NCBI GenBank assembly: GCA_903837355.1
Contig: CAILUI010000303.1
Span: 43,405-107,404, forward strand
Source: an uncultured Victivallales bacterium
GTDB lineage: Bacteria; Verrucomicrobiota; Lentisphaeria; Oligosphaerales; JAFGRS01
Direction of reading: 5' to 3'
DNA: 64,000 bases
Made by a program: the position numbers and the translations under genes. Within the stretch, counting starts at the first letter, position 1, and each line of letters opens with the position of its first letter. Shown here piece after piece: positions 8,864 to 16,905 of this stretch. The notes beneath the pieces were generated by a model that ran no database searches, had not been told where the DNA came from, and was given only the letters and a program-made list of their open reading frames with translations.

Positions 8864-9318
8864 GCTCTGCCGACGCGCCCGCGGCCGCGCCGGCCCTCAG
8901 CCGACGCGTGCGGCGCAAGCTGGCCATCAAGCCCCTCTTCCACCAGATCGACATGCTGGGGGTGGTCCACAACGCCGTCTACTTCCTCTGGTTCGATGAG
9001 GGACGCCTGGCCTTCGCCCTCGACATCCTGCCGCTGGCAGAGGCCTTCCGGCTGGGCGTGGCCCTGGTGGTGGTCGAGAACCACTGTACCTACCTCGCGC
9101 CGGTCCGCTTCGGCGACGAGCTGATCCTCTGTACTGAGCACCGGGTCGCGGACGCCTACAGCGCCCGCTTCGAGTTCAACCACTCGCTGGTCAACCTCCG
9201 CACTCGCTGCGAAGTGGCCACCGGGACCTCGGCCATGGCGGCCGTCGACGCGCAGACCCGCCAGGCGCTGCGGGCTTTGCCCGACCCCATCTGGGAACGC
9301 TACACGCGCTTGCGCTGA
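8860..9318 (+). CDS. Hotdog-fold acyl thioesterase (4HBT family)
   Basis: It is a 152-residue single hotdog domain. GTG 8860 overlaps the previous stop (GTGA), with GGAGG at 8851-8855. The motif HQIDMLGVVHNAVYFLWFDEGR at residues 27-48 matches the 4HBT signature (D-x-x-G-x-V-x-N-x-x-Y), including the catalytic-type Asp and Asn. By family it hydrolyses acyl-CoA or acyl-ACP thioesters, so chain release is the likely role. It could instead be a hotdog dehydratase-like protein, but the locus has a separate FabZ-type gene. It is followed at once by the ketoreductase gene. Confidence 0.82.
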   Translation: MSSADAPAAAPALSRRVRRKLAIKPLFHQIDMLGVVHNAVYFLWFDEGRLAFALDILPLAEAFRLGVALVVVENHCTYLAPVRFGDELILCTEHRVADAYSARFEFNHSLVNLRTRCEVATGTSAMAAVDAQTRQALRALPDPIWERYTRLR

Positions 9319-9330
9319 ATGGAGACACAG

Positions 9331-10071
9331 GTGACTTTCGCAGGCAAGACCGTGCTCGTTACCGGCGGCGCCAGAGGCATCGGCAGGGCCGTGGTCGAAG
9401 ACTTCCGCCAGGCCGGTGCCACCGTCTATTTCACCTACCGCAAGAGCCAGGAGCTGGCCGAGCGCCTGGCCGCGGAGTCCGGGGCCGTCGCTCTGCCCTG
9501 CTCGCAGTCGGCACCTGAACAGATCGAGGCGGCCGTCAGCACCATTATGGCGCAGACCGGGCGCATCGATGTCCTCGTCAACAACGCCGGCGTCCGCTCC
9601 GATCAGTTCATCGTCCTCTCCGCCTACGAACAGTGGCGCCACGTGCTCGATGTCAACCTCGACGGCGCTTGGCGCTGGGCCAAGGCGGTCAGCATCCCCA
9701 TGATGAGCGCCAGCTCCGGCGCCATCATCAACATCGCCTCCGTGGGCGGCCTGGTAGGCATCGCCGGCCAGACCGCCTACTCGTCGTCCAAGGGCGCCAT
9801 CCTCGCCTTCACCCGCTCCCTGGCCGCGGAACTGGGCACCCGCGGCATCCGCGTCAACTGCGTCGTGCCCGGCTTCATCGAGACCGACATGACGGCCACC
9901 CTCTCGCCAGCCCTGAAGCGCGAGAACACCCGCCGCATCCTGCTCAAACGCATGGGCCAACCGCGCGAGGTCTCGGGCGTGGTTCTCTTCCTCGCCTCCG
10001 ACGCGGCCTCCTACATCATCGGACAGCATATCGTGGTCGACGGCGGACTGACCGCCACCGTCAGCTTCTGA
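9331..10071 (+). CDS. 3-oxoacyl-ACP reductase, FabG-type SDR
   Basis: It is a classical short-chain dehydrogenase of about 246 residues. The cofactor loop is TGGARGIG (11-18), followed by NNAG (84-87), catalytic Ser137, Tyr150 and Lys154 (YSSSK), and a C-terminal IGQHIVVDGG. I chose GTG 9331 because GGAG (9321-9324) is 6 bases upstream and the product then begins MTFAGKTVLVTGG like FabG; ATG 9319, which follows the previous stop directly, has no Shine-Dalgarno. It is expected to reduce the 3-oxoacyl-ACP made by the neighbouring KSs with NADPH. A dedicated pathway enzyme is more likely than the housekeeping FabG, so I give no symbol. Confidence 0.9.
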   Translation: MTFAGKTVLVTGGARGIGRAVVEDFRQAGATVYFTYRKSQELAERLAAESGAVALPCSQSAPEQIEAAVSTIMAQTGRIDVLVNNAGVRSDQFIVLSAYEQWRHVLDVNLDGAWRWAKAVSIPMMSASSGAIINIASVGGLVGIAGQTAYSSSKGAILAFTRSLAAELGTRGIRVNCVVPGFIETDMTATLSPALKRENTRRILLKRMGQPREVSGVVLFLASDAASYIIGQHIVVDGGLTATVSF

Positions 10072-10075
10072 CCCC

Positions 10076-10897
10076 ATGGGCCACAAACGCAAGACCCACG
10101 CTGAGACCACGATCCCGTGGTACCCCCATATCGTGGCGCGCTCACTGCTCGCCTACTCGTTCTACGTAGTCTCGGCGGCCCTGTTCGTTACCCTGGGCGC
10201 GCTGCTGCTCACGCCCATCATGCTGGTACTGGGGCAGAAACGGGGACATCGCGTCACCGGCCCCCTGCTGCAGGGCTTCGCCTTCGTCCACACCCGCCTG
10301 CTCATGCCGGGCCTGGGGCTCTACCGCTTTCGCGAAATCGCCGGACGGGCGTACCTGAAGGCCCAGCCGGTGTCCATCTACATTGCCAATCATCGGGGCC
10401 GGGTCGACGCCCCCCTGCTGCTCAGTTTCCTCCCCAACACCGGCGCCGTGATCAAGGGCAAGTACGCCCGCGTGCCCCTCTATGCGACCCTCATCAAGTA
10501 CTTCGACTTCGTCTGCGTGGATACGACCTCCCTGCGCGGCCTCCAGGCGGCCCTTGAGCGCGCCCGCGCCCTGCTGGCCCAGGGGCGCAACCTGCTGATC
10601 TTCCCCGAAGGCGCCCGCTCGCCGGGGACACGCGCCCTCGCCTTTGGCTCTTTCGCCTTCCAGCTCGCCGCCGATACCGGCCTCCCGGTTACGCCCATCG
10701 TCCTCCACAACGACTCCCCCTTCACCGCCCGCCGCCTCGCCTCGTACCTGCCCCTCCACACCGTCAACTACACCCTGCACGTCCTGGCGCCGGTCAGCGC
10801 CCAGCCCGGTGAGAGCACCGCGCAATTCGCCGAGCGCGTCCGGGAGTTGATGCAGCGCGAACTCGATGGCCTCGACCAGCCCTCACCCGCAGCCTGA
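10076..10897 (+). CDS. PlsC-type lysophospholipid/1-acyl-glycerol-phosphate acyltransferase
   Basis: It is a 273-residue membrane-anchored acyltransferase. A hydrophobic segment spans residues 24-53. The HX4D catalytic motif is NHRGRVD (His106, Asp111) and the substrate-binding PEG motif is IFPEGARSPG near residue 180. It begins 4 bases after the ketoreductase stop, consistent with one transcript. By family it transfers an acyl chain from ACP or CoA to a hydroxyl, usually on a glycerophosphate. This is the best evidence in the locus that the product ends up in a lipid or another O-acylated molecule at the inner membrane; which acceptor is unknown. Confidence 0.88.
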   Translation: MGHKRKTHAETTIPWYPHIVARSLLAYSFYVVSAALFVTLGALLLTPIMLVLGQKRGHRVTGPLLQGFAFVHTRLLMPGLGLYRFREIAGRAYLKAQPVSIYIANHRGRVDAPLLLSFLPNTGAVIKGKYARVPLYATLIKYFDFVCVDTTSLRGLQAALERARALLAQGRNLLIFPEGARSPGTRALAFGSFAFQLAADTGLPVTPIVLHNDSPFTARRLASYLPLHTVNYTLHVLAPVSAQPGESTAQFAERVRELMQRELDGLDQPSPAA

Positions 10898-10944
10898 CGT
10901 CGCCCATCCGCCACCGCCCCTTCCTCCGAAGGAACCTTGCCGCC

Positions 10945-11439
10945 ATGCCTGCGCAGGACACCTCACCGACCCCGGCCGCAACGCCGCCGTCGTTCACCCT
11001 CGCCGATATCCACAGCATCCTCCCCCATCGGCCCCCCTTCCTCTTCGTCGACCGCGTGATCTCCCTCAGCCCCGGCAAGCGTATCGTCGCCGAGCGCGAA
11101 CTGCGCCCCGATGAATGGTATTTCCAGGGGCACTTCCCCGGCACACCCGTCATGCCCGGCGTGCTCATGGTCGATGCTCTGGCCCAGACCGCCGGCCTGC
11201 TGCACGGCCTGACCCTCCGCCTGGCTGGCGATCCCGCCGCCGCACCCGGATTCCTGGTCCTGGCCAGCGCCAACGTCAAGTTCCTCGACCTGGCCCGCCC
11301 GGGGGATGTACTCACCCTGACCGCTACCCCCGGCATCACCTTCGGCGGCATCCACCGCTTCAGCGTGCATGCGATGGTCGGGCGCCGGCAACTCGTGCGC
11401 GGCGAATTGGCCCTTGCCGAACGCCGGGTGGAACCGTGA
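10945..11439 (+). CDS. 3-hydroxyacyl-ACP dehydratase, FabZ-type, Asp variant
   Basis: This 164-residue hotdog protein has FabZ hallmarks: ILPHRPPFLFVDRV (25-38) and GHFPGTPVMPGVLMVDALAQ (62-81). The catalytic His63 is present. The general-acid/base Glu of FabZ (usually GVLxxEAxAQ) is Asp77, as in the FabA lineage. ATG 10945 follows a weak Shine-Dalgarno (GAAGGAACC). It should remove water from the 3-hydroxyacyl-ACP made by the upstream reductase; the Asp raises the possibility of FabA-like isomerase behaviour, which the sequence cannot settle. It is followed by the flavoprotein gene after 46 bases. Confidence 0.88.
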   Translation: MPAQDTSPTPAATPPSFTLADIHSILPHRPPFLFVDRVISLSPGKRIVAERELRPDEWYFQGHFPGTPVMPGVLMVDALAQTAGLLHGLTLRLAGDPAAAPGFLVLASANVKFLDLARPGDVLTLTATPGITFGGIHRFSVHAMVGRRQLVRGELALAERRVEP

Positions 11440-11485
11440 CCGGCGCGCTCAACCGCCGCGACCCTCGCGACCCGTACGAACGCCT

Positions 11486-12577
11486 ATGAAAATCCTCTTT
11501 GTCCTCGGTAACCCCCGCAAGTCCGGCTATACGCAGTCCGTTGCCGGCCACGTGCTGGAAGGGATGCGCGACGTCGGCGCTGAGGTGGACGTGCTCGATC
11601 TGGCGAGCGTCGACATCAGCGCCTGCGTCGGCTGCTACTCCTGCTGGCTGGCGACCCCCGGCCAGTGCGTCCACCGGGACGACATGGGCGGCATCCTGGA
11701 GCGTCTCTACGCCTGCGACCTGCTGTTCCTGGCCACGCCGGTCTACTACTACGCCATGAGCAGCCTGCTGAAGACCTTCCTGGAGCGCACCTTGCCGCTG
11801 ACGTCGCCAGGCATCACCATGACCCCCCTGGGTGTCACCCGTAACCACACGCGCGACCCGGAGCGCTGGCACGGCAAGGCGCTGGCCTACCTGGCGGTCA
11901 GCGCTCTCGAGGGCGGACGCAATCTGAACGGCGTCCAGGAGACTTTCCGTCTGACCGCCAATGGCCTGGCCATGGAACTGCGCGGCGAGTTGCTGCGGCC
12001 GGAGTCCTACCTGCTCGAGTTCAGCCTGGCCAAACCGCGCACCATCGGCACCATCACCGCCGCCCTGCGCAGCGCCGGCCGCGAACTGGGCGCCGGCCAA
12101 GCGGTCACGGCCGAAACCGCGCGCGACGTCGCCAGTTCCCTGAGCCCCGGCCTCGAGCACTTCGTTAAGTACAGCGCCTACTACTGGGAGAATGCCGTGG
12201 CCCTCGGCAGCCACGCCACGGATCTGGCCAGTGTGCAGAGCCGCACCGCGCGCGACGTCCGCATCCTGATGAGCGAGATGGCACGCTGCGCCGACCGTAC
12301 CGCCACCGCCCGCCTCAACCTCGATATCCTCTTCAGCTTCACGGATATCGGCTGGCAGTGCACCCTGCACGTCGACCATGGCACCTGCGAGTGTCGCGAA
12401 GGCGCGCCCGCCGCCGCACCCGCCCTGACCATCACCACCACCACCACCACCTGGGCGGCGCTGTTCACCGGCGGCCTCGATGTGCGTCAGGCCGTGCTGC
12501 AGCGCGAGATCGTCCTCGCGGGCGACCGCTCCCTCTTCCTGCGCTTCCACCGCCTCTTCCCCCCGCCCACCGACTGA
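11486..12577 (+). CDS. NAD(P)H-dependent FMN reductase fused to an SCP2-like domain
   Basis: The true start is ATG 11486 (MKILFVLGNPRKSGYT); a longer reading from 11369 would run through the end of fabZ. Residues 1 to about 180 form a flavodoxin-like FMN reductase with the FMN loop GNPRKSGYT, a Cys pair in CVGCYSCW and the ATPVYYYAMSSLLKTFLER segment of iron-sulfur-flavoprotein-type reductases. Residues about 240-363 resemble an SCP2 sterol/lipid-carrier domain (ITTTTTTWAALFTGG followed by the final LFLRFHRLF). A lipid-binding tail on a flavoprotein suggests redox chemistry on an acyl or lipid substrate, or electron supply to the radical SAM enzymes. Both are inferences. It is the last gene of the putative operon. 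Confidence 0.8.
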   Translation: MKILFVLGNPRKSGYTQSVAGHVLEGMRDVGAEVDVLDLASVDISACVGCYSCWLATPGQCVHRDDMGGILERLYACDLLFLATPVYYYAMSSLLKTFLERTLPLTSPGITMTPLGVTRNHTRDPERWHGKALAYLAVSALEGGRNLNGVQETFRLTANGLAMELRGELLRPESYLLEFSLAKPRTIGTITAALRSAGRELGAGQAVTAETARDVASSLSPGLEHFVKYSAYYWENAVALGSHATDLASVQSRTARDVRILMSEMARCADRTATARLNLDILFSFTDIGWQCTLHVDHGTCECREGAPAAAPALTITTTTTTWAALFTGGLDVRQAVLQREIVLAGDRSLFLRFHRLFPPPTD

Positions 12578-12628
12578 CCCCCCCCCGCGACTCCACCACA
12601 GCCACCGCTTTGCCCAGGCGGGATGGCG

Positions 12629-12733
12629 GGGGGAGGGGAAAAGGGACATAAGGGACCCAAAGGACCCAAGGGACAGGCCCGGTCGGGGGCCCTTCAGTCC
12701 CTTACGTCCCTTGGGTCCCTTTTCCCCTCCCCC
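12629..12733. repeat. Long inverted repeat between convergent genes, possible bidirectional terminator
   Basis: A 19-base arm at 12629-12647 (GGGGGAGGGGAAAAGGGAC) is exactly complementary to 12715-12733. Both arms continue into AAGGGAC-type units toward the centre. The element sits between the end of the flavoprotein gene (plus) and the end of the four-helix-bundle gene (minus); its right arm forms the last codons of the latter. It could fold in RNA from either strand. There is no clear U-tract, so termination is only a possibility. Confidence 0.6.
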
Positions 12734-13275
12734 CTGGCCTGTAGCCTGGCCCGCGTCATGCGCTCGCGCAGACCGCCCTCGCTGAGGAAGTCGCGCTCCA
12801 GGCGCCGAAGCTGCTGGTCGAGCAGGTAGCAGGTCACCTTGATCAGGCCGATGACCACATTGGCACAGATGGCGGGGTCGGGGTGCTCGAGGCCCTTGCG
12901 GAAGGTCGCGTATGTCGCCCCCGGAGTACGGTTGAGCGCGCGCAGACGTTCCGCGTAGCGGTGTTCGCGGGGCCATTCCACAATGCCACGCTCGCGCAGG
13001 AAGTCGCGGTAGTCGGCAAGCAGTTCCTCCAGACTGGCGCGGGCGACGTTGGTCAGCTTGATCTCGGTCTCCTTCGACGTACCCGAGGCCAGGCTGCCCT
13101 CGATGATGTTCTGCTTGCCAGAGCGGGCTGCCTGCACCATCTGGTCGTGGGTACGGGAACGCCTGTCGATGAAGCGGTTACAGAAGTTCACCGTGGCATC
13201 GTAGACGATCTCCGCCTTCTGGTAGGAGAGCAACCCCTGGTAGCCGCCATGCGGCGGGATGAAGCCGGCAGTCAT
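12694..13275 (-). CDS. Four-helix-bundle protein (23S rRNA intervening-sequence protein type)
   Basis: I chose ATG 13275, which has a GGGAG Shine-Dalgarno about 9 bases upstream, giving 193 residues starting MTAGFIPPHGGYQGLLSYQKAEIVYD. Upstream in-frame codons come from a repeat array and read as a K/R/G-rich tail. Diagnostic features are LSYQKAEIVYDATVNFCNRF, RTHDQMVQAARSGKQNIIEGS and TSKETEIKLTNVARASLEELLADYRDFL, typical of the IVP/suffix-type four-helix-bundle family. The role of the family is unknown; members are often encoded in rRNA insertions or between repeats. It is the only minus-strand gene in the left 22 kb. Its last codons (GEGKRDPRDVRD) are made of repeat DNA. Bracketing by related inverted arrays hints at a mobile or selfish unit. 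Confidence 0.85.
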   Translation of the reverse strand: MTAGFIPPHGGYQGLLSYQKAEIVYDATVNFCNRFIDRRSRTHDQMVQAARSGKQNIIEGSLASGTSKETEIKLTNVARASLEELLADYRDFLRERGIVEWPREHRYAERLRALNRTPGATYATFRKGLEHPDPAICANVVIGLIKVTCYLLDQQLRRLERDFLSEGGLRERMTRARLQARGEGKRDPRDVRD

Positions 13276-13296
13276 AGGCAGTAACTCCCTGCAGAC

Positions 13297-13409
13297 AAGG
13301 GACCAAAGCGACAGAAGGGACCCAAGGGACCCACCGAAGCCCCGGCCTGCAGCGTCCTTTCTGTCCTCTCTTGGTCCTTTCCGTCCTTTGCGTCCTTTCC
13401 GTCCCTTTC
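13297..13409. repeat. GTCC/GGAC short-period arrays in inverted orientation
   Basis: AAGGGAC-type units at 13297-13331 face GTCCTTTNN-type units at 13354-13409, with a mostly 9-base period. The block lies in the divergent region between the four-helix-bundle start and the TPR gene start. Related blocks are at 12629-12733 and 16750-16790. Confidence 0.75.
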
Positions 13410-13410
13410 C

Positions 13411-13467
13411 CAACCACCCTCTCAAGATACCGTGCTCCGAGCGCGTCCGCCCCTCTGGCGGAGTACA
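13411..13467 (+). promoter_or_regulatory. Copy 1 of a duplicated upstream element, possible promoter
   Basis: The segment from CAACCACCCTCTCAAGATACCG to GGCGGAGTACA closely matches 16796-16849. Each copy follows a GTCC array and precedes a gene for an exported protein. Positional conservation suggests a promoter or regulatory site; the alternative is a repeat family whose ends happen to include it. Confidence 0.5.
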
Positions 13468-13491
13468 GTGATGTGCAAGGAGGGCTGGGCC

Positions 13492-16400
13492 ATGCTAAGC
13501 CGTTGTCCCCGTTTCCTCACAGCTCGCGCCAGCGCCGCGGCCATCGCCGCCGTCACGCTCAGCAGCGGACTCGCCCTCCGCGTGCCAAGCGCGAACGCCG
13601 CCGAGATGAAGGGCGCCCAAGAGATCATCCAGGCCATCCAGGAAGCCCTGGCCGGGGCCCGTTCGGCGGCGGCGCAGCCCGATGCAGCCGTCCAGGCGGT
13701 CGAGCAACTGCGCCGTGACCTGGACGCCTTTGCCATTGCCCAGGACGACCTGCCGGCGGCGGCGGCCACTGCCTGGCTGGGACTCTGGGATCGCGCTGCG
13801 GTGCTCTACGACCGGCAGACCCTGGCGCGGCTCGCCGGACGCGGCGGGCCGTTGCTGCGCGGCAGCCTCCTCCTCGATCCCAGCGACAGTGGCGCCCTGG
13901 CGGCAGCCCTGGCCGTCCTGCCAGATCCCGACGCCTGGCCCATCCTGGCTGAACGGGTCGCGGCCCGCCCTCCGCCCACACCTGCGAATGCCGGTGCGGA
14001 CGCAGCGTTGCACCTGCTGGTTGCCTTCCTCAACCAGGATCCCGCCGCCATGCTCGTGACCCTTGACCGATACGGCGCACGCATCGATGACCTCAAGGAC
14101 TGGCAGCGCGACAGCGCCCGCCAACGGCTCGCGACCCTGCGCGGCCACGCCGAAGCGCTGGGGGCCGGCCGCACCTCCGACCTGGTGGCCAGGTTCGAAC
14201 AGACCATCGCGGCGCAGAAGGGCGCTGCAGTGCTCACCCGCAGCCTGCGCGTTCCTGAACTCGTGGGCCTTGCGGGTGAGGCCAAGGCTGAGGCACTCCT
14301 GCGCGAGGCGTTGGCCATCCCCGGGGTCCGCCTGACCATCCCGGGCCAGGGCGCCACACTCGCCCTGGCCCAACGCGTCGCTCTCAGCCTGGCCGGGACA
14401 CTGAAGACGCCGCAGTGGGAACTCGTCGACTCGCCTGCCGCATGGGAGCTCTATGAAGCCATGGCGAAGCAGTTCCCGACGGCGCCCGACGCGGCCGCGC
14501 CGAGGCCGGGTCTGGATGCCGCCTTCCTGGGGCGCTACGAGAGCTACCCCGCTCAGGAGGACCATCGGGCGGCGCAGGGGCGGGAGGCTGCGGCGCTCTA
14601 CTACCTGCTCAGCCTGCTGCGCCGTGGTCAGCCGGACGACGCCGTGGCCTTCGCTGCTCAGTTGGGCCAACGCGAGGGTTTCACGTGGCGGGGCCACGCG
14701 TGGGGGGGCGCCGACGCCTGGGGCTCGGCGACGGCGTGGGTTGAGCCAGCGGTGCTCCTCGACTTCTACAGCAGACTGGTGCGCCAGACCTCACCCGGCG
14801 CCGAGCAGCCTTGGCGCGAGTATGCTCTGCTGAGTACGCAGCTCGGCAAAGGGGAGGAGGCGGTGCAGGCCTTGGAGCAGGCGTGTGCCCAGCCGGGCCT
14901 GTCCAGCGCCGAGCGGACCTCCCTGCAGGAGCAGCTTGTCACGGCCTACCTCGCCCACGATGACGCCGACCGGGCGGTGGCACTGCTGCGCCAGGAGGGC
15001 AAGGAGGACTGGCGACGTCTGCCGCCGGAGGAACGCGACGCCGCCCTCGGTGAGCGCCTCGAGCAGGGCACGCGCCTGGCTCGGCTGGGCAAACTGCTGG
15101 GTAAGCCCGAGTGGATTGAGGAAGGCATCCAGGTGCAGGCGACGGTCGTCGCTGGGGCCCTGACGGAGCTCAGCGCCGGGAAGGACGACGCGCTGGCGTG
15201 CAGTCTCCGCTTGGCGCCGTCCGCGAAGCTGCTGGTCGAGAACGGCCGCTACGCCGAGGCCGAAGCGCGATTGCTGGCGGTGGTCAGCGCGACGGCGACG
15301 CTGTGGCAGAACAGCAAGGGCGACGGTGAGAGTGTGCCGCCTTTCGTCAGGGCGAACAACCCGTTGCGCCCAGTCCTGGTGCAACTGGCCGACGTCTACC
15401 ACGCCGCGGGCCGACCCCAGGACCTGCTCATTCTCCTGGAGACGTCGCCGTGGTGGGGCGCCGCGGATCTGCTGCACCTGGCAAAGGGCACCTGGAACCG
15501 CGAGGAAGGGTTGCTCTATACGGCAGCCGCGGCGCTGCATGCCGTGGGCCGCGATGCCGAGGCCATCCCCATCCTGAAGGAACTGCTGGTCGACTCGCCG
15601 TCCAACGACAGGGCCTACGAGCTGCTGCTCGCCACGGGTGACAAGGATCTCCTGGCGTGGCTGGACCGGCTCTACGAGCGCGACCGCTTTGAGGAACGAC
15701 CGCTGATCTGGAAGGCGGTACTCCAGCGCCAGGCCGGACAGCTTACCGAGGCGGAGGCGACAGTGCGGCAGGCGCTCAAGGTTGATCCAACCGATGGCGA
15801 GCAGAAAGCCGGCGACCGGGCGCGCGCCTACACCGTCCTGGCCGACATTCTGCAGGCCCAGGCCCGCACCGAGGACGCGCAGTTCTTCCGTAACCTCGTG
15901 CAGGCGGTGCGCCTGGCCGAGCAGGGCGACGAGTACGCCGCCGCCGGCCTGACGACGCGCAGCCTCGGCTTCTATGAGCGGGCCTCGACGGTCTTTCTGG
16001 ATGCCTACTGCGTACAGTGGCGACTGGCGGAGAGGCTGTATGCTCTGGGCGACCGCAAGGGAGCCGAAGCGCACTACCGTGTCGCTTTCGAGCGCCTGCC
16101 GGAGCAGTTTGGGCAGGTGGCCAGCCTCTGCTTCGGTTGCGATGGCGTGTTCTCGGCGCCGCAGAGCCGGGGGATCGCTGAGGAGGTCCTGATCCGCCTC
16201 GAGAAGGAGGGCCCCAAGCGGCCGCAGGTCCTCTACCTGCTGGGGATGCTGCGCCAGGCCCAGGGCCGCTCCCGCGAAGCGTATGACAACTATCGCAGGG
16301 CGACGGCCATGGACCCCGGCTACCTCGATGCGTGGGGCAAGGCGTTTGATCTTGCCGAGGGGCTGTTCCTGCCACCCGCCGAACGCGACGCCATGGCGCT

Positions 16401-16728
16401 GACTATGCTCCGGCTCGATCCGCTGCAGCGGCATGTCACCGTCAGGCTTGAGGAGATCACCCATCTCCAGGCCCTGGCCGTGGTGCTTCGCGCCAACCGC
16501 AGGTTCTCCGTGCCGCGCCCCGCGGCGCTCCTGCCCCTGCCGGCCAGCCGGACGGCCCTGGCGGACGCCGCCAGGGCATCCCCCCGCCTTCGCGACCTGC
16601 TCGCGGCAGGGGTCATGGAGACGCAGACCGGTGAGTTGGGCCGTGACCGGGTAGTGCCGCGCCTCGGCGAGGTGCTGGTCTGGCACGAGGTCGTGCAGGC
16701 CATACTGTCTCTGGGTCTGGACCTCTGA
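13492..16728 (+). CDS. Large secreted TPR-repeat protein
   Basis: I chose ATG 13492, preceded by AAGGAGGG at 13477-13484, giving 1078 residues; in-frame ATGs at 13432 and 13471 are weaker. The product begins with a Sec-type signal peptide (Arg/Lys-poor n-region, AAAIAAVTLSSGLAL core, ending near SANAAEM). The rest is helical solenoid with degenerate TPR-like pairs: VQALEQACAQPG, AEARLLAVVSATATLWQ, RDAEAIPILKELLVDSPSN, TEAEATVRQALKVDPTDGE and REAYDNYRRATAMDPGYLDAWG. There is no transmembrane anchor or enzyme motif. Such proteins usually scaffold envelope complexes. The partner is unknown, but the shared upstream element with the SGNH gene suggests co-regulation. I do not recognise a named family. 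Confidence 0.8.
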   Translation: MLSRCPRFLTARASAAAIAAVTLSSGLALRVPSANAAEMKGAQEIIQAIQEALAGARSAAAQPDAAVQAVEQLRRDLDAFAIAQDDLPAAAATAWLGLWDRAAVLYDRQTLARLAGRGGPLLRGSLLLDPSDSGALAAALAVLPDPDAWPILAERVAARPPPTPANAGADAALHLLVAFLNQDPAAMLVTLDRYGARIDDLKDWQRDSARQRLATLRGHAEALGAGRTSDLVARFEQTIAAQKGAAVLTRSLRVPELVGLAGEAKAEALLREALAIPGVRLTIPGQGATLALAQRVALSLAGTLKTPQWELVDSPAAWELYEAMAKQFPTAPDAAAPRPGLDAAFLGRYESYPAQEDHRAAQGREAAALYYLLSLLRRGQPDDAVAFAAQLGQREGFTWRGHAWGGADAWGSATAWVEPAVLLDFYSRLVRQTSPGAEQPWREYALLSTQLGKGEEAVQALEQACAQPGLSSAERTSLQEQLVTAYLAHDDADRAVALLRQEGKEDWRRLPPEERDAALGERLEQGTRLARLGKLLGKPEWIEEGIQVQATVVAGALTELSAGKDDALACSLRLAPSAKLLVENGRYAEAEARLLAVVSATATLWQNSKGDGESVPPFVRANNPLRPVLVQLADVYHAAGRPQDLLILLETSPWWGAADLLHLAKGTWNREEGLLYTAAAALHAVGRDAEAIPILKELLVDSPSNDRAYELLLATGDKDLLAWLDRLYERDRFEERPLIWKAVLQRQAGQLTEAEATVRQALKVDPTDGEQKAGDRARAYTVLADILQAQARTEDAQFFRNLVQAVRLAEQGDEYAAAGLTTRSLGFYERASTVFLDAYCVQWRLAERLYALGDRKGAEAHYRVAFERLPEQFGQVASLCFGCDGVFSAPQSRGIAEEVLIRLEKEGPKRPQVLYLLGMLRQAQGRSREAYDNYRRATAMDPGYLDAWGKAFDLAEGLFLPPAERDAMALTMLRLDPLQRHVTVRLEEITHLQALAVVLRANRRFSVPRPAALLPLPASRTALADAARASPRLRDLLAAGVMETQTGELGRDRVVPRLGEVLVWHEVVQAILSLGLDL

Positions 16729-16749
16729 GAGCGGCACCCGCCCTGCGTC

Positions 16750-16790
16750 GTCCTTTGTGTCCCTTGCGTCCTTTACGTCCCTTTTGTCCC
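16750..16790 (+). repeat. 9-bp-period tandem array (GTCCYTTNN)
   Basis: Four complete units and one partial unit start at 16750, 16759, 16768, 16777 and 16786. Units share GTCC, then T or C, then TT, with two variable bases. It lies between the TPR gene stop and the second copy of the duplicated element. Confidence 0.8.
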
Positions 16791-16795
16791 TGCCC

Positions 16796-16849
16796 CAACC
16801 ACTCTCCCAAGATACCGCGCGCTGGGCACGCCCGCACCGGTGGAGTACA
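16796..16849 (+). promoter_or_regulatory. Copy 2 of the duplicated upstream element
   Basis: It matches 13411-13467: CAACCAC, CTC, CAAGATACCG and GGAGTACA are kept in order with a few substitutions and a 3-base length difference. It sits 57 bases before the SGNH hydrolase start, as copy 1 sits 25 bases before the TPR gene start. Confidence 0.5.
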
Positions 16850-16905
16850 TTCATGCCGAAGCCGCCCGGCTGGGGCCGGGTGGCAGCAAGGCTGAGGAGA
16901 TACGC

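Noticed and set aside
12421..12455. Poly-His run in an alternative frame
   Set aside because: It comes from an ACC/CAC triplet run that encodes Thr in the real flavoprotein frame.
16750..16790. Possible CRISPR-like array
   Set aside because: The period is only 9 bases with no spacers of CRISPR length and no cas genes nearby.
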